Source: Metarhizium brunneum
Lineage: Eukaryota; Ascomycota; Sordariomycetes; Hypocreales; Clavicipitaceae
Length of the DNA stretch: 64,000 bases
Direction: 5' to 3'
Assembly (NCBI RefSeq): GCF_013426205.1
Contig: NC_089425.1
Coordinates: forward strand, 3,720,001 to 3,784,000
Position 1 is the first letter of the stretch. Each line of letters begins with the position of its first letter. Below are positions 48,201-60,620 of the stretch, one piece after another. The notes below the pieces were generated by a model that did not search any database, was not told the origin of the DNA, and was given only the letters and a program-made list of their open reading frames with translations. The translations under genes were made by a program, and so were the position numbers.

Positions 48201-48790
48201 CCGGATGCAATTGTAGCGGTAGCCTTTCTTTCACATGGACCCAAGACATGAGGTACTACTAGTATTTTAGCAAGACTGCAACACTCGCTCGAGCCCGACT
48301 CTCCCGTGCCTCGGCCAGGCCCACATGACGGCTTTACCCATGCAATGTGGGGGGTGGGTAAGGTTTGTGGTTGGGTGAATTGTCGACATGGCGCTCTCAA
48401 GCCTTGCCAAATTGGTCTTGGGACAATTTGCGGGGGTGGATCCCCTGGCTTCCGGTTTGTCCACCCGGCGCGACCTGATGCCACCACAGGGCCCCTTGGC
48501 CCGGCCATGTAAAGGACAAGATCCCTTTCCCACGGGACCAGGCGAATCGACAGACAATGGCATATCCTCGGGCCTCCGCCGAGTCTCCTTTATTGTGAGA
48601 AATATCCCAAGGACCGGTGAGCGTGGGAAAAGAATCTGGACGTATATTCGCCGCATGGGAGCAACAGGAAGTGGTTGGCATGTCTGGGCGATTGAGGGAC
48701 AGGAGCACCGAGAACTCTCCAACGGGAACAACCCGGACTGCGCGACAAATCTGCTTCTGATACTTGCGACGTCGTGCTCGGACCGCCGGG
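45261..48790. other. 3.5-kb gene desert
   Basis: No gene recognised. Longer open frames at about 48200-49000 exist on both strands at once, which marks them as composition artefacts; the right end is the promoter of the receptor gene. Confidence 0.5.
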
Positions 48791-50437
48791 ATGAAGCCAC
48801 GAGTTTCGCCATGCATTTTCGCCATTGCGAGTGTCGTCCAACTTTGCAGAGGCACGACCTTGGACTCGTCAACACCTTCGGCCACCACATCGTCCACAGC
48901 CGTACTGCTTAGTTCCACCTCATATCCAAGCGACCTGAGTGCGTATATCGAGGGTTTGCCTTCTTGTGCTGTAAGCATATCCAATGGCGCATAACTCATG
49001 GCCACAAATTACAATGTGTATGCGACTCGCGAAACGGCTTGCTGACAACGTGTACGCACAGGCTCCCTGCGTGGCGGCATCTTTGACCAAGGCAGAATGT
49101 CGCGATACGTCATGTCTCTGTGCAGATCAAACCGTCCTGAATGGTGCAGCCCAATGTGTCAGAACTTTCTGTGATTTTGGACAACAATTAGGTAAAGCCT
49201 CACGAAAGCAATTTGCCTCCGTCTCCCAAGATAATTTAGCTGACAAGGCCCGCCCTTGGCCATAGCTACCAAAAACTCGACCGAAACAGCATGCAACCGC
49301 AAACCTCGAGATCGGTCCGGCCAGTACAATGCCACAAGCATAGCCATGTGTTCTGTGACGGGCCTCCTCGTGCTGGCTCGGCTGGTATTCAAACAGTACT
49401 TCAGCTACCAACGGACCTTGAAGACGGACGACTGGGTCATCATCGCGTCGGTCCTCGTCGGACTGCCGTGCACGATTCTAAACACGACTGGACTTACGCA
49501 TTACGGCCTGGGCAAGGACGTCTGGACACTGCAGCCCGCGACAATCGCCGAGTTTGCCCGGTATTTCTACATACAGCAGATTTTGTACATTTTCCTCATC
49601 ACCAGCATCAAGATTAGTCTGTTGTGCTTCTATCTCACGATATTCCCGGGCAGGACCACCAGGCTCTTGTTGTGGATCACTGTTGCTTTCAGCGCCTCAT
49701 TTGGCGTCGTGTCCACCATTGTTTCTATATTTCAATGCACGCCGATTCGGTTTTATTGGATGCAGTACGTGCAGGAGGAAGATGGGAAATGCCTCAATAT
49801 CAACTTGCTCGGATGGATCAACGGCGCCGTCAGCGTCGGCATCGACGTGTGGATGATTGGCATCCCGCTGTCTCAGATTAAAAAGCTGGAACTACACTGG
49901 AAGAAGAAGATTGGAGCGGCAATCATGTTCTTGACGGGAACTTTGTAAGTAATGACCCTTGCAAATGTGCCACCTGAGCCTGGGAGATGTGTGGCTTGGG
50001 TTTGTAATTGAAGTTGGCTGCCCTGGAGCCGCAGACGCTGACTGTCTTGCAGTGTAACAGTTGTGTCCATCCTGCGACTGCAGTCGCTTCTTTATTTCTA
50101 TAGTTCAGAAAATCCCACCTGGGATCTGTGGCATACAGCGTGGTGGTCGACTATTGAGATCAACATCGGCCTCATATGTGCCTGTCTTCCAACAGTCCGA
50201 CTGATACTGGTCCGCATGTGTCCGCGGGTATTTGGGAGTACGATCAACTCGACAATGGCGAGATCCAGGGCGTCTAGGGGGAATAGCATGCTGGTGCGGA
50301 GGCAGCAGGTCCGGATTGTCAGCCTCGATATTCAACTGGAGAACGCGTCATCCACAAAGATAAAGGAGGAACAGTGGGAGCCATCTCTGACGGCGCCAGA
50401 GGAGCAACCGGACGAAAACTTCTACCATGCCAAGTAG
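48791..50437 (+). CDS. CFEM-domain seven-transmembrane receptor (Pth11-like)
   Basis: Four exons (48791-48970, 49062-49191, 49266-49944, 50053-50437) with introns of 91, 74 and 108 bp encode 457 residues. Exon 1 gives a signal peptide (PCIFAIASVVQLCRG) and a Ser/Thr stretch, and ends LPSCA. Exons 2-3 complete an extracellular CFEM domain with all eight cysteines (59, 63, 73, 78, 80, 92, 97, 113) and the conserved Asp75 in CRDTSCLC. Seven hydrophobic helices follow (for example IAMCSVTGLLVLARLVF, WVIIASVLVGLPCTIL, IEINIGLICACLPTV), in the fungal rhodopsin-domain family, with a charged C-terminal tail. Pth11-class receptors sense surfaces or host cues upstream of G-protein/cAMP signalling. A start at 48984 would remove the signal peptide and two CFEM residues; the spliced model is better. 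Confidence 0.9.
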
Positions 50438-50736
50438 AGAGGGATACGGGATGACGACGTGGCGTTGCATTGGATGGTGCAAGCTGAGATCAGCCGAGAT
50501 CGATTGTCTATTTCTTGAGCGTGATATTTTGAGACGGGGTTGATACCAAAAAAGTCGCACGTTTTACAGACATGTAACTTCTAGTCAAATACTATGCCTT
50601 TTCATGAACCAGAAATGGGTGCGCAGTCTCGCTATGCCGCAAAGTACTCTGCTAATTAAGCGAATGAAACCAGGAGCGAGGCCGAGTACTTTGAGCAGCA
50701 TTAGTGAACAGGCGGTCGCAACTAGGTTGATGATGT
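50438..50736. other. 3' flank of the receptor gene
   Basis: Non-coding sequence between the receptor stop and the MFS relic; nothing recognised. Confidence 0.5.
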
Positions 50737-51100
50737 TCGACCGGGTTAGCCAGTGCAAGCAGCTTCTTGATCGGCATCACCTGGGGCGGCGCGCAATTCC
50801 CATGGAGCAGCTGGCATGCCTTGGTTCCCATCATTGTCGGCGCAGTCGGCCTAGTTGCTGCTGGGCTGTGGGAGGTATATGGCACTGAACGCTCGTTTGT
50901 TTGCGTGTCCTTGCTAAATAGCTGCCCACAACTCGCGGCATACATCTGCGCCATTCTCCAGGGCATCATGGTGAGCAAGCTCCAACTGTGTCAGCGTGTC
51001 TGGTTTGATGTAGTCTGGTGAGCTGAACCATTGACTTTTTCCCCGTTAGCTCTTTTTTGGGCAGAGGGCCTCCCTCGAGCACTCCGAGTCCAAAATGTAA
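50737..51100 (+). pseudogene. Truncated MFS transporter relic
   Basis: A single stretch reads FLIGITWGGAQFPWSSW, then LVPIIVGAVGLVAAGLWEVY, then AAYICAILQGIM, which matches the middle (about helices 8-10) of fungal drug/siderophore-type MFS transporters. A GTGAGC donor at 50971 and acceptor at 51049 would add LFFGQ and a quick stop at 51098. The N-terminal ~280 and C-terminal ~200 residues are absent in all frames nearby, so this is a gene fragment. Confidence 0.65.
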
Positions 51101-54049
51101 CTTATTAGTGTCTGGGGTTTTTGCATGCCACAAGATTGGACGGCTACAATGGATGTTGACTCTGATCCACTTCTGGACTAAAGGTGTTCAGTTCATATTA
51201 CACGGCCTGTTATTTACCTTTGCATAATTCTCAATATTTTCCGTCGGTTATATAAGAAGTTTGCTCACATATTCGACTTGCTCGTATGCATAAACACATT
51301 CTCAGGATGGTAAAGCTGGAGTTCTGAGTTGCCACGTGATACTATCCACATATATGCATAAGTATGCATATGCGAGGCTTCTATTCATATTCATATGTAT
51401 GAAAAAAAGGCTATGCCCTGGCTAAACTTTGCGGCAGCAACTGAAACTATAAGATTTAGTGCCGGGCCTTTCAAAAGCTTCAACCTTGGTGAAAGGGTGA
51501 GGGGCGGTGCCAAGAACAGCAGCTAGAGCGGCTTTAAACTTGCCATCAGGCAGGTCAAGTGTCATAGGGAACAATATGGACAGCCATGTTGGGCCATGGG
51601 ACTCGTCAAATTGAACACCGTTCCAATTCCAACAGTTTCATCCAAGGCATTCCCACCAGACGTCACTGCGGCCTACAGGTGCAGCGATTACGACTAAACA
51701 GTCGTTTCTTTCCGCAGCCGTGGTGTGGGCAGGACCCGTCGACGCGCAAGGTATTGGGCTCGGGGATACATGTCCTGTTCGTAGACTCTGCCGGTGGCAT
51801 AGGCGGCTCATGAATGTCCGCATCGTTCGTTTGGCCCTGTGTCTTTGCTTGATATACGGCTCGCTCAAAGGGCTCGTCCTTTGCCCACATCCAGAACCGA
51901 CACCCGACGCCATCGTTGAGGCGGCATCTCGCGACTGGATACGCATCAACGAAAAATCATTCAATGTACGCGAGATGGGAGGCGACACTTACATTCCCAG
52001 CCCGAGCTATGTGGTTGCGTCGATTTGAGCCACTTTGCAGGATAGCCACAGTGGCAGAACCATTGACCATTGGCGTATTTAGCCATTATGGGTGTAAGTC
52101 AGTTTGTAGAAATATAGAGTATGTGTGTCGAGTACAAGAGGTGGCGGATGTCTCTCAGTCTTGACTTTTTTAAACGGGCGTCTCCAAGATATTCAATGAA
52201 CCGAAGCGCCCGCGGTAACCCCTGCAGAGGTGTGATTTAACGGTACATGATCAGCGAGGCTGTCTGTCACCTCGAAAGAGGCGGCTATTTTTAGTCGCAG
52301 TCCTTTGCATGCTCTATGGAGTAGAGGAGCGCGTCCTAACAACTACTCAAAATCTAACCGGTTGACTGGGCTGACTGAACCAACAGGCTTGTCATCAATA
52401 TTTGCTTCCAGGATCAATCAATATATTGATAATTAGCTGTTGGTCGCATCCCTTGGCGCCCAACCAGCTGGGCAAAGCTGAAAGCCTGCCCGTCGTCCCC
52501 ATGATACAAGTCGGTTGGCTGAGTTGGCTCTTCCAGCCACCTCCGAATCAAAGCATGACAATTTCTGACCAGGGCCGTCAACAAACCTGGTAATCCAGCT
52601 GCGGTCCGGGTTCAGCCCCATGTACGACGTCCATTGGATCCTGGATGAGGGCTGTCCTGCGACTGGCGCTTGGAAGCAGTCGAGATAAACGCAGCCGTCG
52701 GGCCGCTTCAGCCATAGTTTAATTTTAATTTTATTTTGACAAGCCCTGACACTTGGCTCTCAGGGACAGAATATGTAGGATATGGGCTTGGCAGTCCTCT
52801 CTTTCTTCCCCCTCTCCATGTCTTCCTTCTGGCCAAACATGGCCACCTGCGTCGGTTTGAAACACATCCATCCCAGTCCATTCGATGCTCTCACTCAATC
52901 GTGCTGCGTACAGATGATTCCCCGGCGCCTATAAGGCGGCGTGCTGTTTTGAGGGATATTAAAATATTTATCGGCTACTTTGACTGGGGGTTCCGTTAAA
53001 TGTGCTCCGCTTTATCCGTGAATGCGTCTGGTGTCTGGTATTTTGTTTCACAATGCTCCGTGGCGCATAGCTTACCGTCGAATGAATAATCAGGCCCCCA
53101 ACGGCATTCCAGGTGACCATCCCTTACTTATTCTTTCTTATCTTTCTGCTATTTGCTCATCAGACACCCCGTCTTTGTATTAGATAGTCCTGTGAACCTG
53201 GTTCTACCTAATTTAAACTTCCACCAGACTCCGTAAGTTGTAAAGCGGCAGCATATTCTCCAGTAAGCAGTTGGTTCACATGAACACGCATGCGGCTCTT
53301 CGACGAGGGACGCCTACAGGAGGTATTTGGTGAGCTGAGCTGTCTGGCGCGCTTAGATGGAGTCAAGCTGGTTACGAAACTCAACGTTGGACCTTCCGTC
53401 TCCAATACAGTCGGTGCTTGGCTAGGTTCACAGGTATCAGCGATTTGTCTCTAAAGAGAATCAGGAGCATCTTGCCAATCCTCGTCGTTTAGTTAAACCT
53501 GTCTAGTTGTGTGATGTGAATTTGAGGCCTGAATGAAGCGATCTCAGCGGCTCCTTGCTAAATCCCGAGCATTTCGAAAAGCAGTGGCTCCACGCCGAAA
53601 CGTATGACGACTCCTAGTGTCTGCTGGGCTATGACATGATGAGCATAGTTGAAGCGTGCGGGTAGCGGGATGATGCGTTGAGCTATAGGATACTGTTGAG
53701 TATCCGTACTTTGGCTGCATATATTGTAGCGCCGTGCTTCCGTCATATCGAAAGGGTACCCGAGCCCTTGCAGATGGAGTCGGTTCCCCCTGGTCGTGCA
53801 GCATTGGCGCTTATTCTGGTCTTGTTTTATTTCGGGGACAGCGTCATGGGTCACCGCCTTGCCGTGGGTTGTGGTCTAGAACTCTGTTCTGATAAAGGAG
53901 CTCGTCCACGCCATCTTTCAGCCCCCGTAGATCCGCATCGGCGCCAATACAGACGGAAAGTCATCCTTGGCTTTGGCAGAACACGGGCGGAACTGCACCA
54001 GATATGCACGAGATGAAAGGCAAGGACACGCCAAACACCCATCCATATG
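51101..54049. other. Gene desert, no gene recognised
   Basis: About 2.9 kb. AT-rich low-complexity sequence with repeated ATATGCATA-type words occurs near 51345-51400. Open frames near 51640-52030 exist on both strands and carry no domain. Confidence 0.5.
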
Positions 54050-54055
54050 TATAAA
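54050..54055 (+). promoter_or_regulatory. TATA box of the 8-cysteine surface-protein gene
   Basis: TATAAA about 100 bp before the ATG at 54156. Confidence 0.5.
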
Positions 54056-54155
54056 GTCGTGGCCACGTCCTCTGTTTGCGGGCAAGGAACCTACGCCGTG
54101 CCTGACTTTACATTTCTGGACCTCTTTTCACACATCGCCATTGTAAATCTCCAAA

Positions 54156-55250
54156 ATGGCGTCCCACGCCTTCGTCTTCCTCGTTCTCTGTCTAATCCCT
54201 GCGCTCTGCCTTGCGCAAACCGTCACCATCACCAAGGACATCCCGTCAGATGCACACAAGTGCGTCAGGTACTGCCTGATCTACCCTGGTTTCCAGGATG
54301 ACCTTGGCGGCGCCCTAGCTTGTGGGATTCCATACAAGAACGACTGCTACTGCGCAACCGAAGTCGCGTCGGCGAGCAAAGCAAGCTCCTGGATCGAGAG
54401 ATGCGCCAAAGAACAGTGCTTGGTGGGTGATCTCAACAAGGACCGCACCTCGATGCAGAACATCTACGCCGGCTACTGCAAGGACGCCGGCCTCCCGCAG
54501 CCCTCGCCTCAATCCGTGTCCGCCACTGCCACTGCCGCTGCCGCTCCCACTTCAAAGACACAAGTGAGCTCGTGGCCCCCGAGCACCTCGCTCAACAGCT
54601 CAGATGGTGGCACCCAGCCATCCAAGACTGACAATACCGGGTCTGCGTCGGTGGCGACGACGCAGACCACAGTGGTTACACAAACAAAGGCCAGCAGCGC
54701 TGGTGTTGGCATTATTCCGCAGGGTATGCTCTTACTGTTGGGAATGGCGGTGTCCCTGCTGCTAGTCCAGGTATAACCCGCTCCGCATGAATTGCAATCA
54801 CTTGATCATTTGTTAACGAGCCCGGGTGTAACACCGTTAGTAACCGTCCAAGCAACGTCGACCATGTACGTGATGGCCAGCGACTCGGAGGGGACGCCCA
54901 CGGCCGTAAAAGCCGGCTTGGGCGTTGCGATTCCCGTCGTTGTGCTGGCTATTGCCGGTGTTGGATTCTATGTTTGGCACAGGCATAGGCGTGCAAGGGC
55001 GAGGGCAAACCACTCACAGTCCCAACCGGGTTACGACGAGAAGATTCACACGACGAGCCCGGGTGGTAGGGTACCGCTGCAGATGGCAGCGTCTTTTGCC
55101 GGCGGACACGAGTTGCACGGTGACGATGGGCATCGACACGTACAGATGCCTGAGAGTGCCGCGAGGCGGCGGTATGAGATGGGTGCAGCGGCTGCTGGGA
55201 ACTCGGGTCATGCCCCTTGTGAACTTGAAGCAAGCGGTCAGATACGGTGA
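54156..55250 (+). CDS. Eight-cysteine (CFEM-like) surface protein with transmembrane helix and cytoplasmic tail
   Basis: Two exons, 54156-54723 and 54841-55250, with a 117-bp intron (GTATGC...TTAG), encode 325 residues. A signal peptide (residues 1-20) is followed by a domain with eight cysteines (36, 40, 56, 64, 66, 83, 88, 108) including NDCYC, similar in order but wider in spacing than CFEM. Then come a Ser/Thr/Ala stalk, VTVQATSTMYV, one transmembrane helix (LGVAIPVVVLAIAGVGFYVW), a basic stop-transfer HRHRRARARA, and a His/Gly-rich cytoplasmic tail. If the intron is retained, the frame instead ends at 54776 with a hydrophobic tail (GMLLLLGMAVSLLLVQV) that looks like a GPI-anchor signal; this form would have 206 residues. 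Likely role: wall or surface sensor or adhesin; function unknown. Confidence 0.8.
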
Positions 55251-56494
55251 GGCGGCCGGGGATCTTGCTCGATTGGTTCAATTTATTTAATTTTCTTGTA
55301 TTATATTATTCCTATTCCCTTTGAAGCGGGAGCTATCAAACACTGGTGTAGTCACAGCAGCTCTACACAGCAACTCGTGTGTTTCGTGATGGACGTCTTG
55401 ACATACACCCAGTCATGATAATTTGCCATTGATTCAACTGAAGGCTCAGCTCGACTGACAATAAGAAACCGTTGAGCATGTCAAACGATATTCCGCCCCA
55501 GCCGAGGAGGCGTCCCGGTCCACTTGGGCACCACTGTTGTGTATATAACTCTGGTCTTGAGTAGTGGTTGCGGCTAATAGACTTGACTCTATACAAACCG
55601 TCACCTGCATGGCACCAATCCTTTATTGCAATACGGAAGAGGGTACCACACACTCGGCTACAGACGAGGTGCCAAGACAACGTGGCTAAATTTTCAACTC
55701 CAGCAACCCACGTCACGCACCAGACATGACACACAACGAGGAGGGGTCCACCGACACGGGCCATGGAGTTGCAAGTGTGCTGTAGCTCTGGCAACGAGTT
55801 TGAAGTTTGATGGGTTCGCAAGGCATTGGTAGTCGAGGTCGATGCCCCCGGGAATTAGAACGGAGGTTTATACAAGTCCGTCCAATATCGTCTACCCTCT
55901 TCTCGCGTCAATATTCATACAGCCTGGGATAAAGAAGCATATCATGCCCGACTCCAGAATTCTTGCCTAGGCGTCGCGAGATATGAGAGAATGGTCAAGG
56001 CCTCATTGATGTGGTTATAACTGGCGGTTCGGACAACGGCGCTTGTCATTCGCGGCAAATTGCGACCAAGGCTGAAAAACCAGCCAATAGGGACATTCGG
56101 GGCTGTATTGATTCAAGATGGCACTGGGGGCCACAAAATAGACATGGCGTTGGATGACGGACATGTCACGTCATATCTTCCCACCAATTCCACAGTACGT
56201 ACTCATTTGAGGGTGTTGAGTTTTCCGCATACACTTCTGCGGCAGAATTTTCACCCGCCTCTGAAATATAATACGTGACGGGCGGAATGATTCAATGAAG
56301 GACTAGGTGTGACCACCAGCGGGTTACGCAGAGGTGAGGCGAAGCCAGTAATATAGCGAACAAGTTGTCATACTCTGGCCCCTGCGTGTAAGTGTCTCAA
56401 TGCATGTGCTCCGAAATTCAACTTGAACGCTAACATCAGTGGAATGGCACACTGAACAAGTACAAAGATGAGACGTTGAGACACAACCACAACA
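55251..56494. other. Intergenic, no gene recognised
   Basis: About 1.2 kb between two plus-strand genes. A 152-codon minus-strand frame at 55363-55821 has no domain or codon support. Confidence 0.5.
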
Positions 56495-57956
56495 ATGACT
56501 TCAGTTGGCAAAGAACCTACGAAAGACCCAAACTCACCATGTGGTCTCCTAGCGGCCAATGCTATATCGTTCGACTCTGCGTCAGGCAGCGCAACCTATA
56601 ACAAGGCATTCGATGACTTTGGGAAATGCAAGGTACTACTGCTGGGGGATGCTTCGCATGGGACGTCTGAGTTCTACACGGCGCGAGCCGAGTTGTCCAA
56701 GTACATGATTGAACACCACGGGTTCAACATTATCGCCATCGAAGGCGACTGGCCAGACGCAGAAGTTGTGGATAGATATGTCCGGCGGCGAGTACCTCCC
56801 GACAAAGGCATCAGTCTCACGGCCGTTGGCAAAACAAAAGACGCACGCGAGGCACCATTCATGCGCTTCCCGACGTGGATGTGGCGAAACTCGGAAGTAC
56901 AAGAATTTGTAGAGTGGCTCCGGAAATACAACACGAGCCAAGGCAAATCTGTACACGAATCCGTCGGCTTCTACGGACTGGACTTGTATTCTCTCCGCAG
57001 CTCCATGCAGGCCGTCATTGACTATCTCGACAAAGTAGACGGCGACATGGCCGAATTAGCAAGGCACAGGTACGAGCAGCTCATGGTGTGGGCAGACGAC
57101 CCTCACGACTACGGCGTCGCAGCCCTCGCCACAGGATTCCAAGTCCACGAAAAAGAAGTCATCTCCATGCTGCAGGATTTGCTCAAGAAGCGCGTGCAAT
57201 ACTCCTCGGTCCACTGGGACGGGGACGAGTTTCATAGCGCAGAGCAGAATGCAAGAGTGGCGGCGGGTGAGTCGACACAGACGGGGAGCGTGTTTGTCAC
57301 ACAGCCATGACTGACGAGTCGTTACAGACGCAGAGCGGTACTACAAGACAATGTATTATGGGCTCAACGAGTCTTGGAACCTGCGAGACACGCACATGGC
57401 CAACACGCTGGGCCGAATCCTCAAGCACCGAGGCGTCAAGTCAAAAGCCATTGTGTGGGCACATAACAGCCATGTTGGCGACGCCCGGGCGACCAGCATG
57501 GGCGCTTCTCGGCGTGAAATCAACATTGGCCAACTTTGCAAGGAGACGTACGGCCAATCCTGCCTGAGTATAGGTTGTGGCACGTACACTGGAAGCGTTG
57601 CAGCAGCGAGTACCTGGGGCGGCGATATGCGGGTTGTCAAGGTACAGCCAGCATTGCCCGGCAGCTATGAGGAGCTGATGCATGCCACGGGCATTGACAG
57701 CTTTGCTCTGGACCTCAGACGTGGAAAATGCGACGGGGCCCTGCGGAGGGAATTGATGAAGCCGCGGCTGGAGCGGTTTATTGGCGTCATATACAAGCCG
57801 AGGACGGAAAGGCAATCTCACTATTCTTCGGCTATTCTTCCGGAACAGTTTGATGGCTTCTTGTGGTTCGATAGCTCGTCCCCTGTGAGGGGTATTGAAA
57901 CTCAGCAGCCGGAGGAGCCTCTGGAATACGATGAGACCTGGCCGTTTGGCTTGTAA
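56495..57956 (+). CDS. Erythromycin esterase-family protein
   Basis: Two exons, 56495-57266 and 57328-57956, with a 61-bp intron, encode 466 residues. Family hallmarks are LLGDASHGTSEFY with His55, IIAIEGDWPDAE with Glu83, GFYGLDLYSLRSSM, and, in exon 2, KAIVWAHNSHVGDA with the second active-site histidine region. The bacterial EreA/EreB enzymes hydrolyse the macrolide lactone, but the wider family, common in actinobacteria and some fungi, has mostly unknown substrates. No signal peptide is seen, so it is probably cytosolic. The taxonomic spread makes bacterial origin possible; the spliceosomal intron shows it is long resident. Confidence 0.92.
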
Positions 57957-60500
57957 CGGGTGAAGCGTGGGGTTGAGCCTTTTGCCAACGACTTTGGAGA
58001 TTGAAATTTATTGTGAGGGAAGCTAGAATGGAACGGATACTAAGGACTGGTTCTTATTGCAGTTCAAATTGCATGGTTAAATGGAAGCAAGTCTAACTAG
58101 AATGTAGCCTATTGAGTGTCTCTGCATTGGCTTCGAGTCCTCTATAGTTAGCTGTTGCTTGTTAGTTTAACTTGAGCTTTAAAACTATAGTACAAGTACG
58201 AGAGATTCTCTACACGTACTTTTCCGTTAACGGTGGTATAAAATTGCAGGGCTTAGTAATACATGAAATGTGTGAAGCATTTTAAATACATTTCTGATAG
58301 TCAAGAGATCGCATCAACCTAATATGATTAGACAGTAGCCACCACCATCTCTACCTTTCCATGAATGTTTACAACAAGTAGTGTCAGGCTTAACCTCGGT
58401 CTGCTACGAGTTTTGGTTGTGTTTGGTAACTTTTAGAAAACACAACACTGCCTGGTTATCCAATTCTTTAAATTGATTTTGGCAGTGAACGGCACGACAA
58501 TTTCAAATTATATATTCAACAAGAGACGGTTAGATAAACGCACATCGTCCTATGTAATGCGTCTATCCGAGTCTAATTCTACGTACTCCAAGCGACTTGG
58601 CCATCATCGACAAAGGCGTACCGCGCAACGTTACCAATACTTCCGTTCTTGCACTCCTCGCTAGTTTCAGGGTACTTGGTCTTGAAAACTCCTACGGTCA
58701 TCTAGCTATTTATACGCTGAATAGAGCCGTGTGGCCTGCAGTTGCTACTTGTGCGGCACCTGAATCACTAATTCCCTTGGAATACGTAGCCAGCTGACGA
58801 GAACGAAGATGCTAATATGGCCTCACTTGGCTTTATGGCTCTATTGTTGCCATTTTGCCCCCGGCTATTTATCAGGGCATGGAGTAGGCCGGCATTCCGA
58901 TCCTCTCATAGGGCACCAACGGATGTGTGGTTCTACCAAGAGTGAACAGCCTGTTGGCCTGGCATAATACCTACATCCTATGACCTTTCTTTTAGACTAG
59001 GTAGTACGTTAGATGGTTCCCATCGGTTCAAGGGGATTGATGTAGTTTGAGACAGTCAAAGATACCAGTCCCTGGATACTGAACTACTGCGAGCTCATTA
59101 GTTCACTACGTTTGGTGATGTGGTTCCCACATACAGATCACCTCGATACCGGCATCAGGGTGTAACCGAGTGAACTCATTGTGACCGTGTTCCGTTTTAA
59201 GATCTGAGAATATTGGTACAAATGTCGGAACGCAGCATTGAAGGCTTGTTCTTAAGGTTGTGTCAGGCAGCATGACTGATGCCAGCAGCTACTACAGTTG
59301 AGTTTGACTGAGCAGGTAGTATCAGTCAACATTACCCATCTTGGACCAGCACGGAGTAGTCATCCTAGCAAGTAATTTCACTTTGCTATACACGCCGCCG
59401 AAAATGGCCGTGGAGACATTACAATAACGCAAAGAGCCCAACCGCAGTCTGTTATCGCTCTTCTTCCACCCACAACGACAGTATTCGATCTGATCCATTC
59501 AGCCAGTCCGCCTTCACACGTCTCTCCTCACGTCCAACTGTAGGTGTAGTATCTAGGGTAGTCCTAGGCGTATTGCCCGGGTGAGCGTGAGGCTGCCCAC
59601 ACTTTGTGCCGTCACAGGACCACGTCAAGACCAAAAGGGATATCGGGGATATTTGGTCAAGAGTAGAGATGAAAAGGGCCCGACAGCTCCGTGTGCTCGA
59701 TATGGGCTGATACCGTCAAATAGAGCAGCGGTTAAAGGACGCAAAAGCCCTCCAAACTGCAACATTGTCAACAGTGCCGGGTCCCCAGATTGGACAGCCA
59801 GGCCGTGACGTCCACGAGCAGTCCCTCGTGCATAATCATCATATGACCGCGACGCCGGACCCAGGAGGACATGAACAGTATAAGTGTCTAAAAATGGCCC
59901 GAGGCTGCTGGACCTGCACTACACAGTCGATATAGCAAGAAAACACGGCGCCAGTTCCCCAAATGGATGATGCGTATGGCCGAGCCTCTTGCCGCTCTGG
60001 GCAATCTGATGCTCAGACGATGATGGCATGATGCCACGCGCGGCAAGACAAATTCGACCAGACCAAACTCGTGTTTTACGTCGCGCGCCTTGCGCTAGGC
60101 CCAGCTTGCTCAAGCGACTTGCTGGGCGAAACTCAATGCCGCCTCATGACCCGTGCCTGAAGACTTCAATGTTCACGACTTCCGCCGGACGACAGAGTGA
60201 CCGCATGATACCGGACCTAAGGATAAGCTAAACCGGCAAGATTACGCAGCTAAGCACGAATTTAGTCTTGATTTTGAGCCAAGTCCCCCATTCGTAATGA
60301 GATGCTGCGCCCGACGCCGTTTTTGCCCCATGCGCCCCAAACCCCTTTCCACGACTCGGCGCAGATATCACCACTCGCTCGATCCTAGCTCCGCCAATAC
60401 CACCGAGCCTACAGACTCATCCTCGCAAGGTGACGCAAACGACCGAGTTAGCCCTCCAACAACATTTGCTAGCAAGCTCCAGATCCCCCAAGAAGGCCAT
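57957..60500. other. Gene-poor region
   Basis: About 2.5 kb with no supported gene. A small palindrome-like motif (AGTACG...CGTACT, 58195-58220) is present. Open frames are short. Confidence 0.5.
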
Positions 60501-60508
60501 TATATAAA
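60501..60508 (+). promoter_or_regulatory. TATA box of the HsbA-like gene
   Basis: TATATAAA lies about 115 bp before the ATG at 60621, with a pyrimidine/A-rich leader between, typical for strongly expressed fungal secreted proteins. Confidence 0.6.
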
Positions 60509-60620
60509 GCCCCCAGGACGCCCCAGCCAACAAAAAGTCAACTCCAACAACATCATCCCCAAATCCCACCTCCCTTCCCACCACGCACACAAAAAGCACC
60601 CACCACCACCAAAAGCAACC

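Noticed and set aside
48197..49005. Long open frames on both strands (up to 207 codons)
   Set aside because: Present in several frames and on both strands at once, with no motif; they overlap the real first exon of the receptor.
51638..52030. Two opposing ~100-codon frames as a gene
   Set aside because: No domain, no splice structure, and mutual overlap on opposite strands.
60297..60620. N-terminal extension of the HsbA-like protein
   Set aside because: It translates the TATA box and leader; the signal peptide starts at the ATG at 60621.
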